Of a stretch of 64,000 nt of DNA, positions 10,941 to 22,879 are shown piece after piece. Source of the DNA: Oceanicola sp. (GTDB lineage: Bacteria > Pseudomonadota > Alphaproteobacteria > Rhodobacterales > Rhodobacteraceae); the NCBI GenBank assembly GCA_017792405.1, contig CP051231.1:1862895-1926894 (forward strand), given 5' to 3'. Every line of letters starts with the position of its first letter. Within the stretch, counting starts at the first letter, position 1. Below the pieces are notes generated by a model that saw only the letters and a program-made list of their open reading frames with translations, ran no database searches and was not told the DNA's origin. The position numbers and the translations under genes are program-made.

Positions 10941-11093
10941 TCAGACTTCCGGCGTGGCCAGCACGGCCCGTCGGTTACGCCAGCGCCGCCAGAGGCGCAA
11001 TGCGCCGATACCCAGCACCGCTTTCAGCACCCAGAGCGCGGCCAGCCCGCCAAGCCCGATGCTGGCAAAGATCATCTCTGCAAGATCCACCAT
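10941..11093 (-). CDS. Small single-span membrane protein between nuoJ and nuoK
   Basis: This 50-codon ORF starts with ATG at 11093, immediately beside the nuoJ stop, and ends with TGA 22 bp before nuoK. Its sequence has a hydrophobic segment (about residues 8-32) followed by a strongly basic cytosolic tail with LWRRWRNRR, the pattern of a small inner-membrane protein with a positive-inside C-terminus. It is in the nuo transcription unit and has no overlap with a larger gene. No family recognised. It could be a small accessory protein of complex I, but nothing beyond position and topology supports that. Confidence 0.6.
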   Translation of the reverse strand: MVDLAEMIFASIGLGGLAALWVLKAVLGIGALRLWRRWRNRRAVLATPEV

Positions 11094-11704
11094 TCAAAGA
11101 CCCTGCCCCGGCTTCACATCGACCACTTCCATCGCCTTGGCCGGATCACGGTACATCTGCGCGAGCACGTCCTGCCGCTTGACGTCGGTCCGGTGGCGCA
11201 GGGTCAGAACGATGGCCCCAATCATGGCGACCAGAAGGATCAGGCCAGCGACTTGGAAGAGCAGAAAGTACTGGTCATAGATGACCATGCCCAGCAGGCC
11301 GGTGTTCGGGTCGTTGGTGGGGGTGATCTCGCCGAGGCTGCCTGCCACGGCCACACCATCCGCGGCGCTCCAAGCGCCGTAGATCATTCCCAATTCCATC
11401 AGCAGCACCACGCCGATTACGGCGGCCAATGGCACGTATTTGGCCATCTCACCCCGCAGCTCGGCGAAGTCGACATCGAGCATCATCACGACGAAGAGGA
11501 AGAGCACCGCAACGGCGCCCACGTAGACGATGACCAGAAGCATCGCCACGAACTCGGCGCCCAGCAGCACGAACAGACCGGCCGCGGAGAGAAAAGAGAG
11601 GATCAGCCAGAGCACCGAATGCACCGGGTTGCGGCTGACCACCACGAAGAAACCCGCCACCACCACGATGAACGCGGCCACGTAAAAGGTGAAGTCGGCG
11701 ACCG

Positions 11705-11708
<4 letters not shown>
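11094..11708 (-). CDS. nuoJ: NADH-quinone oxidoreductase subunit J
   Basis: This 204-residue, five-helix subunit of the complex I membrane arm contains the conserved [31 protein letters not shown] region, including the pi-bulge helix near the quinone channel. The ATG at 11708 overlaps the stop of the preceding decarboxylase-like gene by 4 bp and gives the expected N-terminus ([10 protein letters not shown]); the upstream open frame is not coding. Confidence 0.96.
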
Positions 11709-13066
<1,358 letters not shown>

Positions 13067-13069
13067 GAT

Positions 13070-14110
13070 TTATCCTCCCATCGCAAACCGCGCCCAGAAG
13101 GCACCGAAAACTTCGAACTTGGCGAGGAAGGCGATGACCACCACCCAAGCCAGCGAGAATGGCAGAAACACCTTCCAGCCGATCCGCATAAGCTGGTCAT
13201 AGCGGTAGCGCGGCGTGATCGCCTTGATCATCGAGAAGATGAAGAAGAAGAAGCACATCTTCAGCACCATCCAGAGGATGCCGTCAGGCAGCCCCGGAAT
13301 GGGCGAAAGCCAGCCACCGAAGAACAGCAGGGTCACCAAGGCGCACATCAGCACTACCGCCACCAACTCGCCGATCATGAAGAGCAGGAAGGGGGTGGAG
13401 GAATATTCAACCTGGTAGCCTGCCACCAACTCCGACTCCGCCTCAGGCAGGTCGAACGGCGGGCGGTTTGTTTCGGCCAGAGCCGAGATGAAGAACAGGA
13501 ACACCATCGGGAAGTGCGGCAGCCAATACCAGCCGAGCGCACCCCAGCCGGTATCTTGCGCCGCCACGATAGCGCCGAAGTTCATCGAGCCGGTGGAGAT
13601 GATCACGCCGATGATGATTAGTCCGATGGAGACCTCGTAAGAGATCATCTGCGCGGCAGACCGGAGCGAGCCGAGAAACGGATACTTCGAGTTCGAGGCC
13701 CAGCCGCCCATGATCACGCCGTAGACCTCGAGCGAGGAGACAGCGAACACATAGAGAATGGCAACGTTGATATCGGCCAGCACCCAGCCGTCGTTGAAGG
13801 GGATCACGGCCCAGGCAATGAGCGCCATCACGAGCGAAACCATCGGCGCGAGGAAGAACACCGCCTTGTCGGCCCCGGCGGGCACCACGATCTCTTTCAC
13901 GATGTATTTGCCGAAATCTGCGAAGGACTGGAGCAGGCCGAACACGCCCACGATGTTGGGGCCCTTGCGCATTTGAACAGCCGCCCAGATCTTCCGGTCA
14001 GCGTACATCAGGAAGGCGAGCGCCACCATCAAAGGGATCACCAGCAGCAAGATCTGCCCTACGGTCAGAAGGAAGATGCCGAAGCCGGTGTTGGTGAAGA
14101 ATTCTGCCAT
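13070..14110 (-). CDS. nuoH: NADH-quinone oxidoreductase subunit H
   Basis: This 346-residue subunit links the peripheral and membrane arms of complex I and forms much of the quinone chamber. Hallmarks include [21 protein letters not shown] early on and the acidic loop [19 protein letters not shown]. About eight hydrophobic helices are evident, and length matches Paracoccus NuoH (345). Followed 3 bp later by the unknown 149-residue gene. Confidence 0.97.
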   Translation of the reverse strand: MAEFFTNTGFGIFLLTVGQILLLVIPLMVALAFLMYADRKIWAAVQMRKGPNIVGVFGLLQSFADFGKYIVKEIVVPAGADKAVFFLAPMVSLVMALIAWAVIPFNDGWVLADINVAILYVFAVSSLEVYGVIMGGWASNSKYPFLGSLRSAAQMISYEVSIGLIIIGVIISTGSMNFGAIVAAQDTGWGALGWYWLPHFPMVFLFFISALAETNRPPFDLPEAESELVAGYQVEYSSTPFLLFMIGELVAVVLMCALVTLLFFGGWLSPIPGLPDGILWMVLKMCFFFFIFSMIKAITPRYRYDQLMRIGWKVFLPFSLAWVVVIAFLAKFEVFGAFWARFAMGG

Positions 14111-14124
14111 TCTGCCTTACGTCC

Positions 14125-14574
14125 TCAAACCGTGGGTATGCCCCGAGCCTTGCAATCTTCTACCGTCACTTCCGCGTCGATATTGGTCGGCCCGCTCGGG
14201 AGCGCTGGCGATATGGTGTAAACAGCATCCGCCCGCCAAAGGCCAGCCTCTTCGGCGACCCTGGTCCGGACATGCCGCACGAAACCATAGCCGCGGATCA
14301 GCGTGTATTGGGCGGCGGCGCAAAGCGCGTATTGCTCTACATCCACCTCGTCGCGGGCCCCTTCCATCTCCACCACAAAGCTGACGAGATCGCCATCGAG
14401 AAGGCGCGTATCGATACCCTTGTACCTCGGCTCGAAGGGCAGCGCGCGGCGGCTCACCACCTCTGGCAGCGCATCACCTTCGGGGTTGTCGAAGGCAATA
14501 CCATGCCCCTCGGGCGCCCCGGCGGAGCACCCGGCAACGAGCAGCGCCGCTATGAAGGCAAGTGACGTGCGCAA
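14125..14574 (-). CDS. Putative lipoprotein between nuoG and nuoH
   Basis: This 149-residue exported protein has a signal peptide ending in the lipobox LVAGC with Cys16. The likely start is TTG at 14574; a GGAG site 8 nt upstream overlaps the nuoG stop, and no ATG or GTG precedes the signal sequence. The mature part is mixed alpha/beta with two more Cys (CAAAQYTLIRGY and EDCKARG) that could form a disulfide. No family recognised. It sits 5 bp after nuoG and 14 bp before nuoH, so it should be co-translated with complex I although its product leaves the cytoplasm. Confidence 0.75.
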   Translation of the reverse strand: MRTSLAFIAALLVAGCSAGAPEGHGIAFDNPEGDALPEVVSRRALPFEPRYKGIDTRLLDGDLVSFVVEMEGARDEVDVEQYALCAAAQYTLIRGYGFVRHVRTRVAEEAGLWRADAVYTISPALPSGPTNIDAEVTVEDCKARGIPTV

Positions 14575-14579
14575 CCGGC

Positions 14580-16607
14580 TTACTCCGCCGCCAGCGGGGT
14601 TTCGCGCCGTGCCTTGGCGTTGGCGGAGAGCTCCGCCAGCACCTGGCTTGCGCGGGCAATCGGGTTCGTAAGGTAGTGATCTTTGATCGCGGGTACGAAG
14701 TCGGCCGACCCGAGCTTGCCGGTGGCTTCGGGTTGCCAGTCATTCTCCGGCACCTCGTCGACCCCCGCGAGATGCGGCACTTCGCCCACCAGCGCCTGAC
14801 GGAGCTGTGCGAGGCTGTCCCAAGGCTGGGCCTCGCCCTCCATTTGCGCCGATGCTGCGCGAAGGATTGCCCAGTTTTCCTTGGCTTCACCCGGAGGGAA
14901 GCCCGCGCGGAAGGCCAGTTGCGGGCGGCCCTCGGTGTTGACGAAGAGACCGTTCTCCTCGGTCCATGCAGCGGCGGGCAGGATTACATCGGCGCGGTGA
15001 GCACCTCTGTCACCGTGGCTGCCCTGATAAATCACGAAGGGCCCGTCGCCGACCTCGACCTCATCGGCACCGAGGTTCCAGATCACCTCGGCCCCTTCGA
15101 TGGCCTTTTCCATGCCGCCTTCGGTTACAGCGCCAACATCCATCGCCCCCACACGGGAAGCAGCGGTGTGAAGGATCATCAGCTTGGCCTTGCGCGCTGT
15201 GGCGATCTCCATCGCCGCAGCCAAAACAGCCGCACCATCCGCCTCACGGATCGCGCCCTGCCCCACAATCACGATGCCTCGCTCGTCATCGCCCACCGGC
15301 TCGCTCTTTGCCAGCTTGATGTGTTCGGTCAGTGCCGAACGGTCCGCGCCGAAGTTATGAGTGTCATAGGTCAGATCAGCCATCGGGCCGATCACGCCGA
15401 CCTGCGCGCCCTTCAACCATGCCTGGCGAATGCGCGCGTTCAAAACCGGCGCTTCACTGCGCGGGTTGCAACTGATCAAAAGGATACCATTGGCCTCATC
15501 GATATCCTCAATGCGGGCCGTTCCAGAATAGCCGGAGCGGTTGCCCGCAGGCAGCTTGGCACCATCGGTACGGCACTCGACGTTGCCACCACGGCTCTCC
15601 ACCAACTGTTTCAGCGCAAAGGCAGCCTCGACCGGGGCCAGATCCCCGACAAGGCCAGCGATCTTTTTGCCCTTGGTCGCCTCGGCAACCTTGGCCAAAG
15701 CCTCGCCCCATGTTGCGGGTCGAAGCTTGCCGTTTTCACGGATGTAGGGCTTGTCGAGCCGTTGGCGGCGCAGGCCATCCCAGACAAAGCGCGACTTGTC
15801 CGAAAGCCACTCCTCGTTCACCCCGTCATGGTTGCGGGGCAGGATGCGCATGACTTCGCGACCTTTCACATCTACGCGGATGTTGGAGCCGAGCGCGTCC
15901 ATCACGTCGATAGTTTCTGTTTTGGTCAGTTCCCACGGGCGGGCGGTGAAGGCGTAGGGCTTGCTAACCAGTGCGCCCACTGGGCAGAGGTCAATGATGT
16001 TGCCCTGAAGCTCCGAGTCGAGCGTCTCACCAAGGTAGGAGGTGATCTCGGCATCCTCGCCGCGGCCGGTCTGGCCCATCTGGGTAATACCGGCCACCTC
16101 AGTGGTAAAGCGCACACAGCGGGTGCAACTGATGCAGCGGGTCATGTGAGTCTCGACCAGCGGACCAAGATCGAGATCGTCCACAGCGCGCTTGGGCTCA
16201 CGGTAGCGGCTGAAGTCCACGCCGTAAGCCATGGCCTGATCCTGCAGGTCGCACTCGCCGCCCTGATCGCAGATCGGGCAATCCAGCGGGTGGTTGATGA
16301 GCAGGAACTCCATCACCCCTTCGCGGGCCTTTTTCACCATCGGGGAGTTGGTCTTCACCACCGGCGGTTGACCTTCAGGCCCCGGGCGCAGGTCTCTAAC
16401 CTGCATGGCGCAGGAAGCGGCGGGCTTGGGCGGGCCTCCAACAACCTCCACAAGGCACATGCGGCAGTTGCCAGCAATACTCAGGCGCTCATGATAGCAG
16501 AAACGCGGCACCTCAATCCCGGCTTGCTCGCAAGCCTGAATGAGCGTCATTGCGCCCTCTACCTCAATCTCCTGATCGTCGATGATGATCTTGCGCAGGT
16601 CACTCAT
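14580..16607 (-). CDS. nuoG: NADH-quinone oxidoreductase subunit G
   Basis: This 675-residue peripheral-arm subunit carries several Fe-S clusters. The N-terminal [2Fe-2S] cysteines are at 37, 48, 51 and 66. A following HxxxCxxC-type and two CxxC-type ferredoxin motifs ([24 protein letters not shown]) and then a molybdopterin-oxidoreductase-like domain complete the subunit. Length matches Paracoccus (673). About 185 bp separate it from the DUF5333 gene upstream, one of the larger gaps inside the operon; it holds an imperfect hairpin at 16702-16731 but no clear promoter. Confidence 0.97.
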   Translation of the reverse strand: MSDLRKIIIDDQEIEVEGAMTLIQACEQAGIEVPRFCYHERLSIAGNCRMCLVEVVGGPPKPAASCAMQVRDLRPGPEGQPPVVKTNSPMVKKAREGVMEFLLINHPLDCPICDQGGECDLQDQAMAYGVDFSRYREPKRAVDDLDLGPLVETHMTRCISCTRCVRFTTEVAGITQMGQTGRGEDAEITSYLGETLDSELQGNIIDLCPVGALVSKPYAFTARPWELTKTETIDVMDALGSNIRVDVKGREVMRILPRNHDGVNEEWLSDKSRFVWDGLRRQRLDKPYIRENGKLRPATWGEALAKVAEATKGKKIAGLVGDLAPVEAAFALKQLVESRGGNVECRTDGAKLPAGNRSGYSGTARIEDIDEANGILLISCNPRSEAPVLNARIRQAWLKGAQVGVIGPMADLTYDTHNFGADRSALTEHIKLAKSEPVGDDERGIVIVGQGAIREADGAAVLAAAMEIATARKAKLMILHTAASRVGAMDVGAVTEGGMEKAIEGAEVIWNLGADEVEVGDGPFVIYQGSHGDRGAHRADVILPAAAWTEENGLFVNTEGRPQLAFRAGFPPGEAKENWAILRAASAQMEGEAQPWDSLAQLRQALVGEVPHLAGVDEVPENDWQPEATGKLGSADFVPAIKDHYLTNPIARASQVLAELSANAKARRETPLAAE

Positions 16608-16792
16608 GCGGGGCCCTCTTGGCTGCCCCGAACGGGCGCCTGCTGTGGGCCCCTGCCCCGCCGCGCCGCATCCGGGTGGTGCTGCGCTCTTTTAGGCTTG
16701 CGGGAGGGTGAGTTTCAACCCTCACGCTCCCGAAAAATCCTTAACACTCGCCGCGCCTTATCGGCGCATTTGCGCGGTTGCGTATGCGCCGC

Positions 16793-17209
16793 CTACCGGG
16801 CCCGCATCAGGTTACCGGCCTGGGTGCCTGCAGCGATCTCCGCACGCCCGACTTTGCAGTAGCTCTCGGTGCTGCCGTTCGCGCCCTTGGAGGCCATGTA
16901 GGCGCGCGCTTTCTTGATCAGGCGCGCCTTTTGCGCCTTGTCGTCCACATAGGCGTCGATCTCTGCATCAGAGAAGCCCTCAGACCTGGCCTGCTTCTTG
17001 AGGCTGTTCAGAAAGCTGTAGCCGCGAATGGTCCGCGCGGAAATGTCAGGGCATTTCTCCGAAATCTCGAGCGCAATGCCCACCGAGATCAGCCCGGAGT
17101 TCACCGCCTTACTGTCGGCCAGCGATTTTGCCGATGCCGCGCCCGAGAATCCGAGCGCCAAGATCACCGCGATAACTGCCCCTGCCAGAGCCCTGCCTGC
17201 ATTTGTCAT
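16793..17209 (-). CDS. DUF5333-type exported protein inside the nuo operon
   Basis: This 138-residue protein has a Sec-type signal peptide (hydrophobic segment about residues 8-26, AASA cleavage region). The mature part is a small helical domain with two Cys (EKCPDISAR and ESYCKVGR), resembling the DUF5333 family seen in Rhodobacteraceae. The ATG at 17209 is chosen because it begins the signal peptide; the longer open frame adds a basic non-signal extension. Function unknown; probably periplasmic. It is separated by about 170 bp from the methyltransferase gene. Confidence 0.8.
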   Translation of the reverse strand: MTNAGRALAGAVIAVILALGFSGAASAKSLADSKAVNSGLISVGIALEISEKCPDISARTIRGYSFLNSLKKQARSEGFSDAEIDAYVDDKAQKARLIKKARAYMASKGANGSTESYCKVGRAEIAAGTQAGNLMRAR

Positions 17210-17379
17210 TGATCGTCCACTTCGTCCGTTCTGGGTGCGCTCCGCACCTCGGTTCCGGGGTTTCACATGGTGCCGTGCCACTTGCTATGCAATAACGCAG
17301 CCCCTGAAATCCAATGACATCCGCTCTCAAACGATTGAATTTGTTTCGTTTCGCGCCGGCGCCGACCACGCACGATCTT

Positions 17380-18114
17380 CTACCCCGCGGGGCGTGGCGG
17401 ATCCCCGATCATCGACTGGCGCGGCGGGTGGACCGGGTCCTTGTCGAACACCACAATCGAATCGTGAACGTGAATTCCGGAGATTTCGCCGCGCAGGCGC
17501 GGCCTGCTCAGCCTTTGCGCGTGATACCAGCGGTGCATGTCGTCGATGATCGGCCGTAACGTATTGAAGAAGTTGCGTGGCGCGCCCACGCCCCCGCCCC
17601 AATTGGGCCAGTAGGCCGTGTGCAGATCTTCGATCATGTAGGTGCCGCCGATGCTGAGCTTCGGGAACAGCTCGACCAGAGAGGCCTGGATATGCCGCAT
17701 CTTGTGACTGCCATCATCCAGCACCACGTCGACCCCGCCCATCTCGCGCACCACTTCGGCCAAAAATGCCGGGTCGTCTTGCGAGCCGATCCGCACCTGC
17801 GCGGCCTTGCCATCGAGTGCGGCACAATTCGGGTCGATATCGACGCCGAAGATCACGGCATCCGGCCCAAAGAAACGACGCCACATTTGCAGGCTGCCGC
17901 CCTCCCAGACCCCGATTTCAAGGAACTTCACCGGTTTTCCGCGAAAACGCCCGAAGTAGCGATCATAGAGCGGGAGGTAGTGATGCCATTTGTGCACCCG
18001 CGGCCCTTCATTGCCGACATAGGCGTCCAGCATCGGCCCATCGTAGCCGTATGTTTCGCGGATATCGGTCGCGACCTCTTCAGGCCCGCCCTTGAAACGG
18101 AACTTGCCGATCAT
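17380..18114 (-). CDS. Class I SAM-dependent methyltransferase inside the nuo operon
   Basis: This 244-residue protein has a Rossmann-type methyltransferase core: FLEIGVWEGGS as motif I (about residues 64-76), GVDIDPN as the acidic residue after strand 2, and VVLDDGSHKM as motif IV. It resembles the CmcI/glycan methyltransferase-like group often found near polysaccharide genes. The ATG at 18114 has a GGAGG ribosome site 5 nt upstream, preferred over a GTG 12 bp earlier. Substrate unknown. It lies between nuoF and nuoG, an odd place for such an enzyme. Confidence 0.82.
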   Translation of the reverse strand: MIGKFRFKGGPEEVATDIRETYGYDGPMLDAYVGNEGPRVHKWHHYLPLYDRYFGRFRGKPVKFLEIGVWEGGSLQMWRRFFGPDAVIFGVDIDPNCAALDGKAAQVRIGSQDDPAFLAEVVREMGGVDVVLDDGSHKMRHIQASLVELFPKLSIGGTYMIEDLHTAYWPNWGGGVGAPRNFFNTLRPIIDDMHRWYHAQRLSRPRLRGEISGIHVHDSIVVFDKDPVHPPRQSMIGDPPRPAG

Positions 18115-18160
18115 ACACACCTCCACTCACCAAGGGCCGAACACCGGCCCCGACCAATGA

Positions 18161-18454
18161 TCACTGCGGGCGCGGCCAAGGCATGAGGGCAACCACAAGC
18201 GCAAGGCCAGAAGAGATCAATCCGCAGAAAGGATAGGCCAGAAAAAGAAGCTCCGGCGGCAACCCGAACGAATAACCGACGCTCCGCAATGCATAGGGGA
18301 CGACCATACCCACGAGAACCATCCCCAGGCTGACCCCGAGGGCAGCGCCCGTGCCGAACCCGGCCCTCAGGGCAACGAGGCCGATCGCACCGGCGAGGAT
18401 CAGGCCTGAAAGGTACCCAATGACTTGCCCGGCGATGATGGCAGTTTCGGTCAT
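18161..18454 (-). CDS. Small three-span membrane protein after nuoF
   Basis: This 97-residue, very hydrophobic protein has about three membrane segments (roughly residues 6-29, 33-56 and 68-92). Its ATG overlaps the nuoF stop by 4 bp, so it is translationally coupled to nuoF. No family recognised. It is one of four small membrane proteins spread among the nuo genes. Confidence 0.75.
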   Translation of the reverse strand: MTETAIIAGQVIGYLSGLILAGAIGLVALRAGFGTGAALGVSLGMVLVGMVVPYALRSVGYSFGLPPELLFLAYPFCGLISSGLALVVALMPWPRPQ

Positions 18455-19737
18455 TCCGCCGCGATAGCGCCGCGCTTGCCCGCGATACGATCCTCGATCA
18501 CATCGCGGAAGTTGCGGATCAGGCCCTGAATCGGCCAGGCCGCCGCGTCGCCAAGAGCACAGATCGTGTGGCCCTCGACCTGCTTCGTCACGTCGAAGAG
18601 CATGTCGATCTCTTCCACGCTGGCCTCGCCCTTCACCAGACGGTCCATCACCCGCATCATCCAGCCGGTGCCTTCACGGCAGGGCGTGCACTGGCCGCAA
18701 CTCTCATGCTTGTAGAATTTAGAGAGCCGCCAGATCGCCTTGATGATGTCGGTGCTCTTGTCCATCACAATCACCGCCGCGGTGCCGAGGCCGGAGCCCA
18801 GCTCGCCGCGCAGATAATCGAAGTCCATGATGGCGTCTTTCATCTTCTCGCCGCGCACGCAGGGCACGGAGGAACCGCCGGGGATGACCGCAAGCAGGTT
18901 ATCCCAGCCGCCGCGAATTCCGCCGCAATGCTTCTCGATCAGCTCTTCGAAGGTGATCGACATTGCCTCCTCAACCACGCAGGGGTTGTTCACATGGCCC
19001 GAGACGGCAAACAGCTTGGTACCCGCGTTGTTCTGGCGACCGAAACCTGCAAACCACGCTCCGCCACGGCGCAGTATAGTCGGCACAACGGCGATGCTCT
19101 CCACATTGTTCACCGTGGTCGGGCAGCCATACAGGCCCGCGCCCGCCGGGAAGGGCGGTTTCATCCGCGGCATGCCCTTCTTGCCTTCGAGGCTTTCGAG
19201 CAGAGCGGTCTCTTCGCCGCAAATGTAGGCCCCTGCCCCGTGGTGCAGGAAAATGTCGAAGTCCCAGCCAGAGCCCGCGGCGTTCTTGCCCACCAGCCCG
19301 GCGTCGTAGGCTTCGTCGATGGCGGCCTGAAGCGCCTCGCGCTCGCGGATGTATTCGCCGCGGATATAAACGTAGCAAGTGTTCGCGTTCATCGCGAAAC
19401 TGGCGATCAGGCAGCCCTCGATCAGCGTGTGCGGATCGTGGCGCATGATCTCGCGGTCCTTGCACGTGCCCGGCTCGGATTCGTCGGCGTTCACAACCAG
19501 ATAAGCCGGGCGCCCGTCGCTCTCCTTAGGCATGAAGCTCCACTTCAACCCGGTGGGAAAGCCTGCGCCGCCGCGCCCTCGCAAGCCGGAAGCCTTCATT
19601 TCGTCGATGATCCAGTCGCGGCCCTTCTTGATCAGGTCGGCCGTTCCATCCCAATGACCCCGCTTCTGCGCCCCCTTCAGGGTGCGGTCATGCATCCCGT
19701 AGATGTTGGTGAAGATGCGGTCGCTGTCCTGCAACAT
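18451..19737 (-). CDS. nuoF: NADH-quinone oxidoreductase subunit F
   Basis: This 428-residue subunit binds NADH, FMN and the N3 [4Fe-4S] cluster. Visible are [10 protein letters not shown] (54-63) for nucleotide/FMN binding and Cys347, Cys350, Cys353 and Cys393 for the cluster. The ATG at 19737 has GGAG 7 nt upstream and gives the family length (about 431 in Paracoccus); the open frame runs 9 codons further but without support. Its 3' end overlaps the small membrane gene by 4 bp. Confidence 0.97.
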   Translation of the reverse strand: MLQDSDRIFTNIYGMHDRTLKGAQKRGHWDGTADLIKKGRDWIIDEMKASGLRGRGGAGFPTGLKWSFMPKESDGRPAYLVVNADESEPGTCKDREIMRHDPHTLIEGCLIASFAMNANTCYVYIRGEYIREREALQAAIDEAYDAGLVGKNAAGSGWDFDIFLHHGAGAYICGEETALLESLEGKKGMPRMKPPFPAGAGLYGCPTTVNNVESIAVVPTILRRGGAWFAGFGRQNNAGTKLFAVSGHVNNPCVVEEAMSITFEELIEKHCGGIRGGWDNLLAVIPGGSSVPCVRGEKMKDAIMDFDYLRGELGSGLGTAAVIVMDKSTDIIKAIWRLSKFYKHESCGQCTPCREGTGWMMRVMDRLVKGEASVEEIDMLFDVTKQVEGHTICALGDAAAWPIQGLIRNFRDVIEDRIAGKRGAIAAE

Positions 19738-19861
19738 GGGATGGCTCCAAATTCGGCTTCGCAACTCGGGAGATAGCGGACCCCCCGGCTCAATTCCAGT
19801 GTGTTCTCACACCAGCAGGTTTACATTCCGTGGCCCTGCACCTGCGGCTTCGGGGCCTAGC

Positions 19862-20074
19862 TCACTTTCTCCGCCGCCACATCGCGGCAAGATTTACCAT
19901 CGCGAAGACAAAGCACGCCATGGCCACGAGATAAAAGAAGAGCTCGTAGCGTGCCTCAAGCCCCAGCTTGACCACCAGCCAAGGCGCTAGCACCGCCAAA
20001 ACGCCCGCCGCCGCGATCAACAGTGCAATCCGCCGACCGGCACGAGCAAATTCCTTTTCCTCTTCAGGCGTCAT
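19862..20074 (-). CDS. DUF5337-type small membrane protein between nuoE and nuoF
   Basis: This 70-residue protein has a short charged N-terminus, two membrane helices (about residues 15-33 and 42-63) and a basic C-terminal RRRK. It resembles the DUF5337 family of Rhodobacterales. The ATG at 20074 is preferred because a GGAG site lies 8 nt upstream; an earlier ATG at 20107 would overlap nuoE by 11 bp. Function unknown; the operon position suggests a complex I connection. Confidence 0.75.
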   Translation of the reverse strand: MTPEEEKEFARAGRRIALLIAAAGVLAVLAPWLVVKLGLEARYELFFYLVAMACFVFAMVNLAAMWRRRK

Positions 20075-20096
20075 GAGCGCGGCTCCGCAAGCGGCC

Positions 20097-21440
20097 TCAG
20101 TAGACATCGCCCTTTTTCACGCGATTTGAGAACTCCGTGTCGCCGCCTTCGGCCAGCGTCTGCGCCTGGCCGACCCACTGGTCACGCCGGGCACGGCCCT
20201 TGAAGCCCTCGAGGTTTTTATCGACCCACTCCAGCTCCTCATCCGTCCACTTGGCGATCTGGTCATAATGATAGAAGCCCATGGAATGGAGAAGTTTTTC
20301 GAGCTTCGGCCCGACGCCCTTGATGGCCTTCAAGTCATCGGCCTTGCCGCCACGGGCCTCTGTCAGAGTCTCCGGCTTGCTACCTGCCGCGGGCTCAGCG
20401 TCCTTCGCGCCTGCCTTCGGGCCGGGCTTCTCGGTCTTCGCTTCGCTGGCCTTGCCACCATCCTCGGTACGCTTGTCCGCCCCGGCGTCGCCACTGGGCG
20501 CCGTCGCCTGACCCTTGGCATCCTTGGCGTCCTTGCCGGCATCTTCCTCGCGCTCGGCATCACCTGCGCCATCGACCTTCTCATGGTCCGCTTCGGCCTG
20601 CTTGGCCTTGGCGGCAGGCTTTTTCTTGGCTTCAGCCGCCTGTTGAACGGCAGATTTCGGCGCTTCCGGCTTTTCAGGCTTGCCCGCCAGCCCGGCGGCT
20701 TCCGCGCGAGCCTTGGAGGTCGGTGTGGCGTTCTTGCCCGACCACGGAGTCAGAAGGGGCACCTCGCTGCCGTCGATCCGTTTGACCGTATCGCCGATAT
20801 CAGTCGCAAGCTGAACGCTCGCGTTATACTTCGTCTTGCCGCTTTCGTGTTCGGTCAGCGAGGTCAGACCACTCAAGGGCTCAGCCCCATAGCGACCATT
20901 TTGCGGGCCGGGCACCGGCACCTTGCCGGCACGGAACTCGTCAATCATCTCGCCAAAACGCTCGGCGGTCAGATCCTCGTAGTAGTCCTTGCCGATCTGA
21001 GCCATCGGCGCATTGGCGCAGGAGCCGAGGCACTCGACCTCTTCCCAGCTCAGCTTGCCATCTTCCGAAATCTCATGCGGGTTCGCAGCGATCTTCTCGC
21101 GGCATACGCCGATCAGGTCTTCCGCGCCGCAGATCATGCAGCTGGTGGTGCCGCAAACCTGAATGTGCGCAACAGAACCAACGGGTTGCAGCTGGAACAT
21201 GAAGTAGAAGCTCGCCACTTCAAGCACCCGGATGTCAGCCATGCCCAGCATATCGGCCACATGCTCGATCGCCGGGCGTGTGAGCCACCCCTCCTGCTCC
21301 TGCGCCCGCCAAAGCAGCGGGATCACAGCACTCGCCTGACGGCCCTCGGGATACTTGGTGATCTGCCCTTCGGCCCATGCCTGATTGGCGGTGGTGAAGG
21401 CGAAGCTCTCGGGCTGGTCATGATAGAGGCGGCGAAGCAT
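20097..21440 (-). CDS. nuoE: NADH-quinone oxidoreductase subunit E with linker and helix-hairpin-helix extension
   Basis: This 447-residue protein is nearly twice the usual NuoE length (about 240 in Paracoccus). Residues 1-170 are the thioredoxin-like N1a [2Fe-2S] subunit with Cys96, Cys101, Cys137 and Cys141. Residues about 250-365 are a low-complexity K/A/E/D/P-rich, probably disordered linker. Residues about 368-430 contain [15 protein letters not shown], a helix-hairpin-helix-like element of the type annotated as flap-endonuclease-like in COG3743. The extension is continuous in frame, with no frameshift. The core should function in complex I; the role of the tail is unknown. Confidence 0.95.
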   Translation of the reverse strand: MLRRLYHDQPESFAFTTANQAWAEGQITKYPEGRQASAVIPLLWRAQEQEGWLTRPAIEHVADMLGMADIRVLEVASFYFMFQLQPVGSVAHIQVCGTTSCMICGAEDLIGVCREKIAANPHEISEDGKLSWEEVECLGSCANAPMAQIGKDYYEDLTAERFGEMIDEFRAGKVPVPGPQNGRYGAEPLSGLTSLTEHESGKTKYNASVQLATDIGDTVKRIDGSEVPLLTPWSGKNATPTSKARAEAAGLAGKPEKPEAPKSAVQQAAEAKKKPAAKAKQAEADHEKVDGAGDAEREEDAGKDAKDAKGQATAPSGDAGADKRTEDGGKASEAKTEKPGPKAGAKDAEPAAGSKPETLTEARGGKADDLKAIKGVGPKLEKLLHSMGFYHYDQIAKWTDEELEWVDKNLEGFKGRARRDQWVGQAQTLAEGGDTEFSNRVKKGDVY

Positions 21441-21443
21441 GGC

Positions 21444-21653
21444 TTACTCCGTGGTCGGAAAGATCGGCATCTCGTTCAGCAACGCGAAGGAGAGCGTGAA
21501 TGTGAAAAGCAGGAAGAGCGCGATGAAGGTCGCCCCGCCCGCCACGATGGCCACCGGATAGGCCATCAGCGCACTCGGAACCCGCCGTGCCACGAAGATC
21601 GTGACCGACAGCGATGCGATCAGCATCAGGAGGGAGACGAGCACAGGCGTCAT
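21444..21653 (-). CDS. Small two-span membrane protein between nuoD and nuoE
   Basis: This 69-residue protein starts at the ATG at 21653, 4 bp after the nuoD stop, and ends 3 bp before nuoE. It has two membrane segments (about residues 4-20 and 31-58). The longer open frame upstream overlaps nuoD and is not coding. No family recognised; position suggests co-expression with complex I. Confidence 0.7.
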   Translation of the reverse strand: MTPVLVSLLMLIASLSVTIFVARRVPSALMAYPVAIVAGGATFIALFLLFTFTLSFALLNEMPIFPTTE

Positions 21654-21657
21654 CGGC

Positions 21658-22875
21658 TCAGCGATCCACCTCGCCGAACACGATATCCATCGTGCCGATG
21701 ATGGCGGCAATATCGGCCAGTTGGTGACCTTTGGCGATGTGGTCCATCGACTGCAGGTGCAGATAGCCCGGCGCCCGCAGTTTGGCGCGGTAGGGTTTGT
21801 TGGTGCCATCGGCCTTGAGATACACACCGAACTCACCCTTAGGCGCCTCAACGGCGCAATAGACTTCGCCTTCGGGCACATGGAAACCCTCGGTGTAGAG
21901 CTTGAAGTGATGGATCAGCGCTTCCATCGACTGCTTCATCTCACCGCGTTTCGGCGGGGTGATCTTGCCGCGAGCCAGGATGTCGCCCTGCCCCTCCGGT
22001 GCGCGCAGCTTTTGGATGGCTTGCAGGATCATGCTGGTCGACTGGCGCATCTCCTCCATCCGCACGAGGTATCGGTCGTAGCAGTCGCCGTTCTTGCCGA
22101 TCGGCACCTTGAAGTCGAACTCGTCGTAACACTCGTAGGGCTGGGCACGGCGGAGATCCCAGGCCATGCCTGAGCCGCGCACCATCACGCCCGAATAGCC
22201 CCAGTCCAGCGCCTCCTGCTGGCTGACCACACCGATATCAGCGTTGCGCTGTTTGAAGATGCGGTTCTCGGTCAGCAGCCCGTCGATGTCGTCGAGCCGG
22301 TTGGGGAATTTCTTCGCCCAGGCTTCGATATCGTCCAGCAACTCGGGTGGCAGATCCTGATGTACGCCGCCGGGCCGGAAGTAGGCCGCATGGAGCCGCG
22401 CGCCGCATGCCCGCTCGTAGAAAATCATCAGGTCTTCGCGTTCCTCGAAGCCCCAGAGCGGCGGGGTCAGTGCGCCCACGTCCATCGCCTGCGTGGTCAC
22501 ATTGAGCAGGTGGTTCAGCACCCGTCCGATTTCGGAAAAGAGCACGCGGATCAGCGAGGCCCGGCGCGGCACCGGGGTGCCCGTGAGCTTTTCGATCGCG
22601 AGGCACCAGGCATGCTCCTGGTTCATCGGAGCCACGTAATCCAGTCGGTCGAGATAGGGCAGGTTTTGGAGGTAGGTGCGGCTCTCCATCAGCTTCTCGG
22701 TGCCACGGTGCAGCAGGCCGATATGCGGATCGCATCGCTCCACGATTTCGCCGTCAAGCTCCAGAACCAGACGCAAAACACCGTGTGCCGCAGGGTGTTG
22801 TGGACCGAAGTTGATGTTGAAATTACGGATCTGCTGCTCACCTGTCAGCGCGTCATCAAAGCCCTTGCCGTCCAT
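21658..22875 (-). CDS. nuoD: NADH-quinone oxidoreductase subunit D (49 kDa)
   Basis: This 405-residue subunit lines the quinone-binding pocket at the base of the peripheral arm. The family signature [18 protein letters not shown] is present near residues 47-64, and the C-terminus ends with the conserved DIVFGEVDR. Length is as in Paracoccus (412). It is separate from nuoC rather than fused as in E. coli. Between nuoC and nuoD lie a sulfotransferase and an NTF2-like gene. Confidence 0.97.
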   Translation of the reverse strand: MDGKGFDDALTGEQQIRNFNINFGPQHPAAHGVLRLVLELDGEIVERCDPHIGLLHRGTEKLMESRTYLQNLPYLDRLDYVAPMNQEHAWCLAIEKLTGTPVPRRASLIRVLFSEIGRVLNHLLNVTTQAMDVGALTPPLWGFEEREDLMIFYERACGARLHAAYFRPGGVHQDLPPELLDDIEAWAKKFPNRLDDIDGLLTENRIFKQRNADIGVVSQQEALDWGYSGVMVRGSGMAWDLRRAQPYECYDEFDFKVPIGKNGDCYDRYLVRMEEMRQSTSMILQAIQKLRAPEGQGDILARGKITPPKRGEMKQSMEALIHHFKLYTEGFHVPEGEVYCAVEAPKGEFGVYLKADGTNKPYRAKLRAPGYLHLQSMDHIAKGHQLADIAAIIGTMDIVFGEVDR

Positions 22876-22879
22876 CGTC

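Noticed and set aside
16702..16731. Imperfect hairpin upstream of nuoG as a terminator or attenuator
   Set aside because: The stem has two internal mismatches and is not followed by a T run on the minus strand.
14562..16862. A 766-codon open frame antisense to nuoG
   Set aside because: The minus-strand gene is a clear NuoG with intact Fe-S motifs; the opposite frame has no recognisable domain and no ribosome site.
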